Positions 5,375 to 5,710 of a stretch of 5,710 nucleotides of DNA are shown one piece after another. The stretch comes from Phenylobacterium sp. GTDB lineage: Bacteria; Pseudomonadota; Alphaproteobacteria; Caulobacterales; Caulobacteraceae. Under the pieces are notes generated by a model. That model searched no databases. It was not told where the DNA came from and was given only the letters and a program-made list of their open reading frames with translations. Position 1 is the stretch's first letter, and each line of letters begins with the position of its first letter. Made by a program: the position numbers and the translations under genes. The stretch spans positions 1 through 5,710 of the forward strand of contig JAQVDF010000150.1 of NCBI GenBank assembly GCA_028698405.1. The letters are read 5' to 3'.

Positions 5375-5661
5375 TCTACGGCCTCGGCGTCCCGTTCTGG
5401 CGCCTTTCGGACGCCCCTGACGGGCGAGCAGCAATTCGCGCGCCGGGCGAACTCCGACCTTGACCGGCGAAGGTGAGGATTGGGTTACGGCGTTTTCCCA
5501 CGCCGCTGAGCTTCGGCCCCGGGGACGGGCGGCGAGAGGGGGTGACGATCAGCCTCAACCGTTTGGCCGGCTACGCATTATTCCGGATCGCGTGGCCTAG
5601 TCAGGGGCTCGAAATCCGCTACCTAGAACGCGGGGAGACCAACGGGAGAGCAATAAAGACG
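5375..5661. other. Divergent intergenic region between the acyltransferase and TerC-like genes
   Basis: These 287 bp hold no convincing independent gene. They contain several short perfect inverted repeats: CGCCC/GGGCG (5412-5426), TTCGC/GCGAA (5435-5451), CGGCGT/ACGCCG with a TTTCCC loop (5488-5505), and the palindrome CCCCGGGG (5517-5524). Such short repeats are common in GC-rich DNA. Promoters for both flanking genes should lie here. The frame of the right-hand gene stays open leftwards to a TGA at 5461-5463. I looked for the yybP-ykoY Mn2+ riboswitch often found before TerC-family genes and did not find its conserved GGGGAGUAG-type block. Confidence 0.6.
5622..5629 (+). promoter_or_regulatory. 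Possible -10 element for the TerC-like gene
   Basis: CCTAGAAC matches seven of eight positions of the GCTANAWC-type -10 described for housekeeping promoters in Caulobacter. It lies 32 nt before the ATG at 5662, which would give a short leader. No matching TTGAC-like -35 is present at the expected distance, so this is a weak call. Confidence 0.22.
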
Positions 5662-5710
5662 ATGGAGTCCGTATTCGGTTGGACCGCCGATCCGACGGCC
5701 TGGGCCGCGC
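5662..5710 (+). CDS. N-terminus of a probable TerC-family membrane protein (partial, 3' end outside window)
   Basis: Only the first 16 codons are present: MESVFGWTADPTAWAA. The pattern of a short hydrophobic start, then W-x-A-D-P-x-A-W just before the first membrane helix, resembles the N-terminus of TerC-family integral membrane proteins (Alx/YkoY type), which are linked to metal-ion export, notably Mn2+ in some members. That is family knowledge; the fragment is too short to prove membership because the diagnostic LGIDN motif would lie beyond the window. The ATG has GGGAGAG at 5644-5650, 11 nt upstream. The same frame is open back to 5464, with in-frame GTG codons at 5473 and 5542, but the ATG coincides with the expected family start. 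Divergent from the acyltransferase. Confidence 0.55.
   Translation, partial: MESVFGWTADPTAWAA

Noticed and set aside
4565..5476. 303-codon + strand frame across the acyltransferase
   Set aside because: It is a Gln/Glu/Arg-rich shadow of a hydrophobic membrane protein, whose antisense frames are expected to look like this.
5376..5558. 60-codon minus-strand ORF upstream of the acyltransferase
   Set aside because: Arg/Ser/Pro-rich translation, no ribosome-binding site identified, and it lies in the region expected to hold promoters.
5464..5661. yybP-ykoY (Mn2+) riboswitch before the TerC-like gene
   Set aside because: The family association made it worth checking, but the conserved GGGGAGUAG-type block and its partner are not visible. 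A covariance-model search with RF00080 would settle it.

Overview
The window reads as ordinary chromosomal sequence from a high-GC Gram-negative bacterium. Very GC-rich third codon positions, GTG starts, and an E. coli-like CorA C-terminus next to a secreted CHAP protein and an acyltransferase-3 protein suggest an alphaproteobacterium, perhaps of the Caulobacter/Phenylobacterium type. The lineage is inferred from style and gene families; no marker gene is present. I saw no insertion sequence, phage gene, CRISPR array, tRNA or rRNA.

Layout from left to right: (1) the C-terminal end of an unrecognised acidic, Pro/Ser-rich protein on the + strand, whose frame runs into the next gene; (2) a + strand double-hotdog acyl-CoA thioesterase whose second repeat has lost the active-site residues; (3) a - strand alpha/beta hydrolase, ending 1 bp from the thioesterase stop; (4) a + strand DUF488 protein, divergent from the hydrolase with a gap of only 36 bp; (5) a - strand CorA Mg2+/Co2+ channel, convergent with DUF488 across an imperfect hairpin that contains both stop codons; (6) a - strand secreted CHAP-domain cysteine peptidase/amidase, with a GC-rich hairpin at its stop codon; (7) a - strand integral-membrane acyltransferase-3 protein; (8) a 287-bp divergent intergenic region; (9) the first 16 codons of a + strand gene that looks like a TerC-family membrane protein.

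The genes alternate strand often, so most are probably independent units rather than one pathway. The best candidate for co-transcription is acyltransferase then CHAP protein (71-bp gap), with corA after the CHAP hairpin. A loose theme of cell envelope and metal ions (CHAP, acyltransferase, CorA, TerC-like) can be read into the right half, but nothing in the sequence proves a joint system. I found no convincing evidence of a new biological system. The items most worth a second look are the degenerate hotdog duplication, the stop codons built into hairpin stems, the very tight divergent start region near 2003-2038, and the start assignment of the TerC-like gene.
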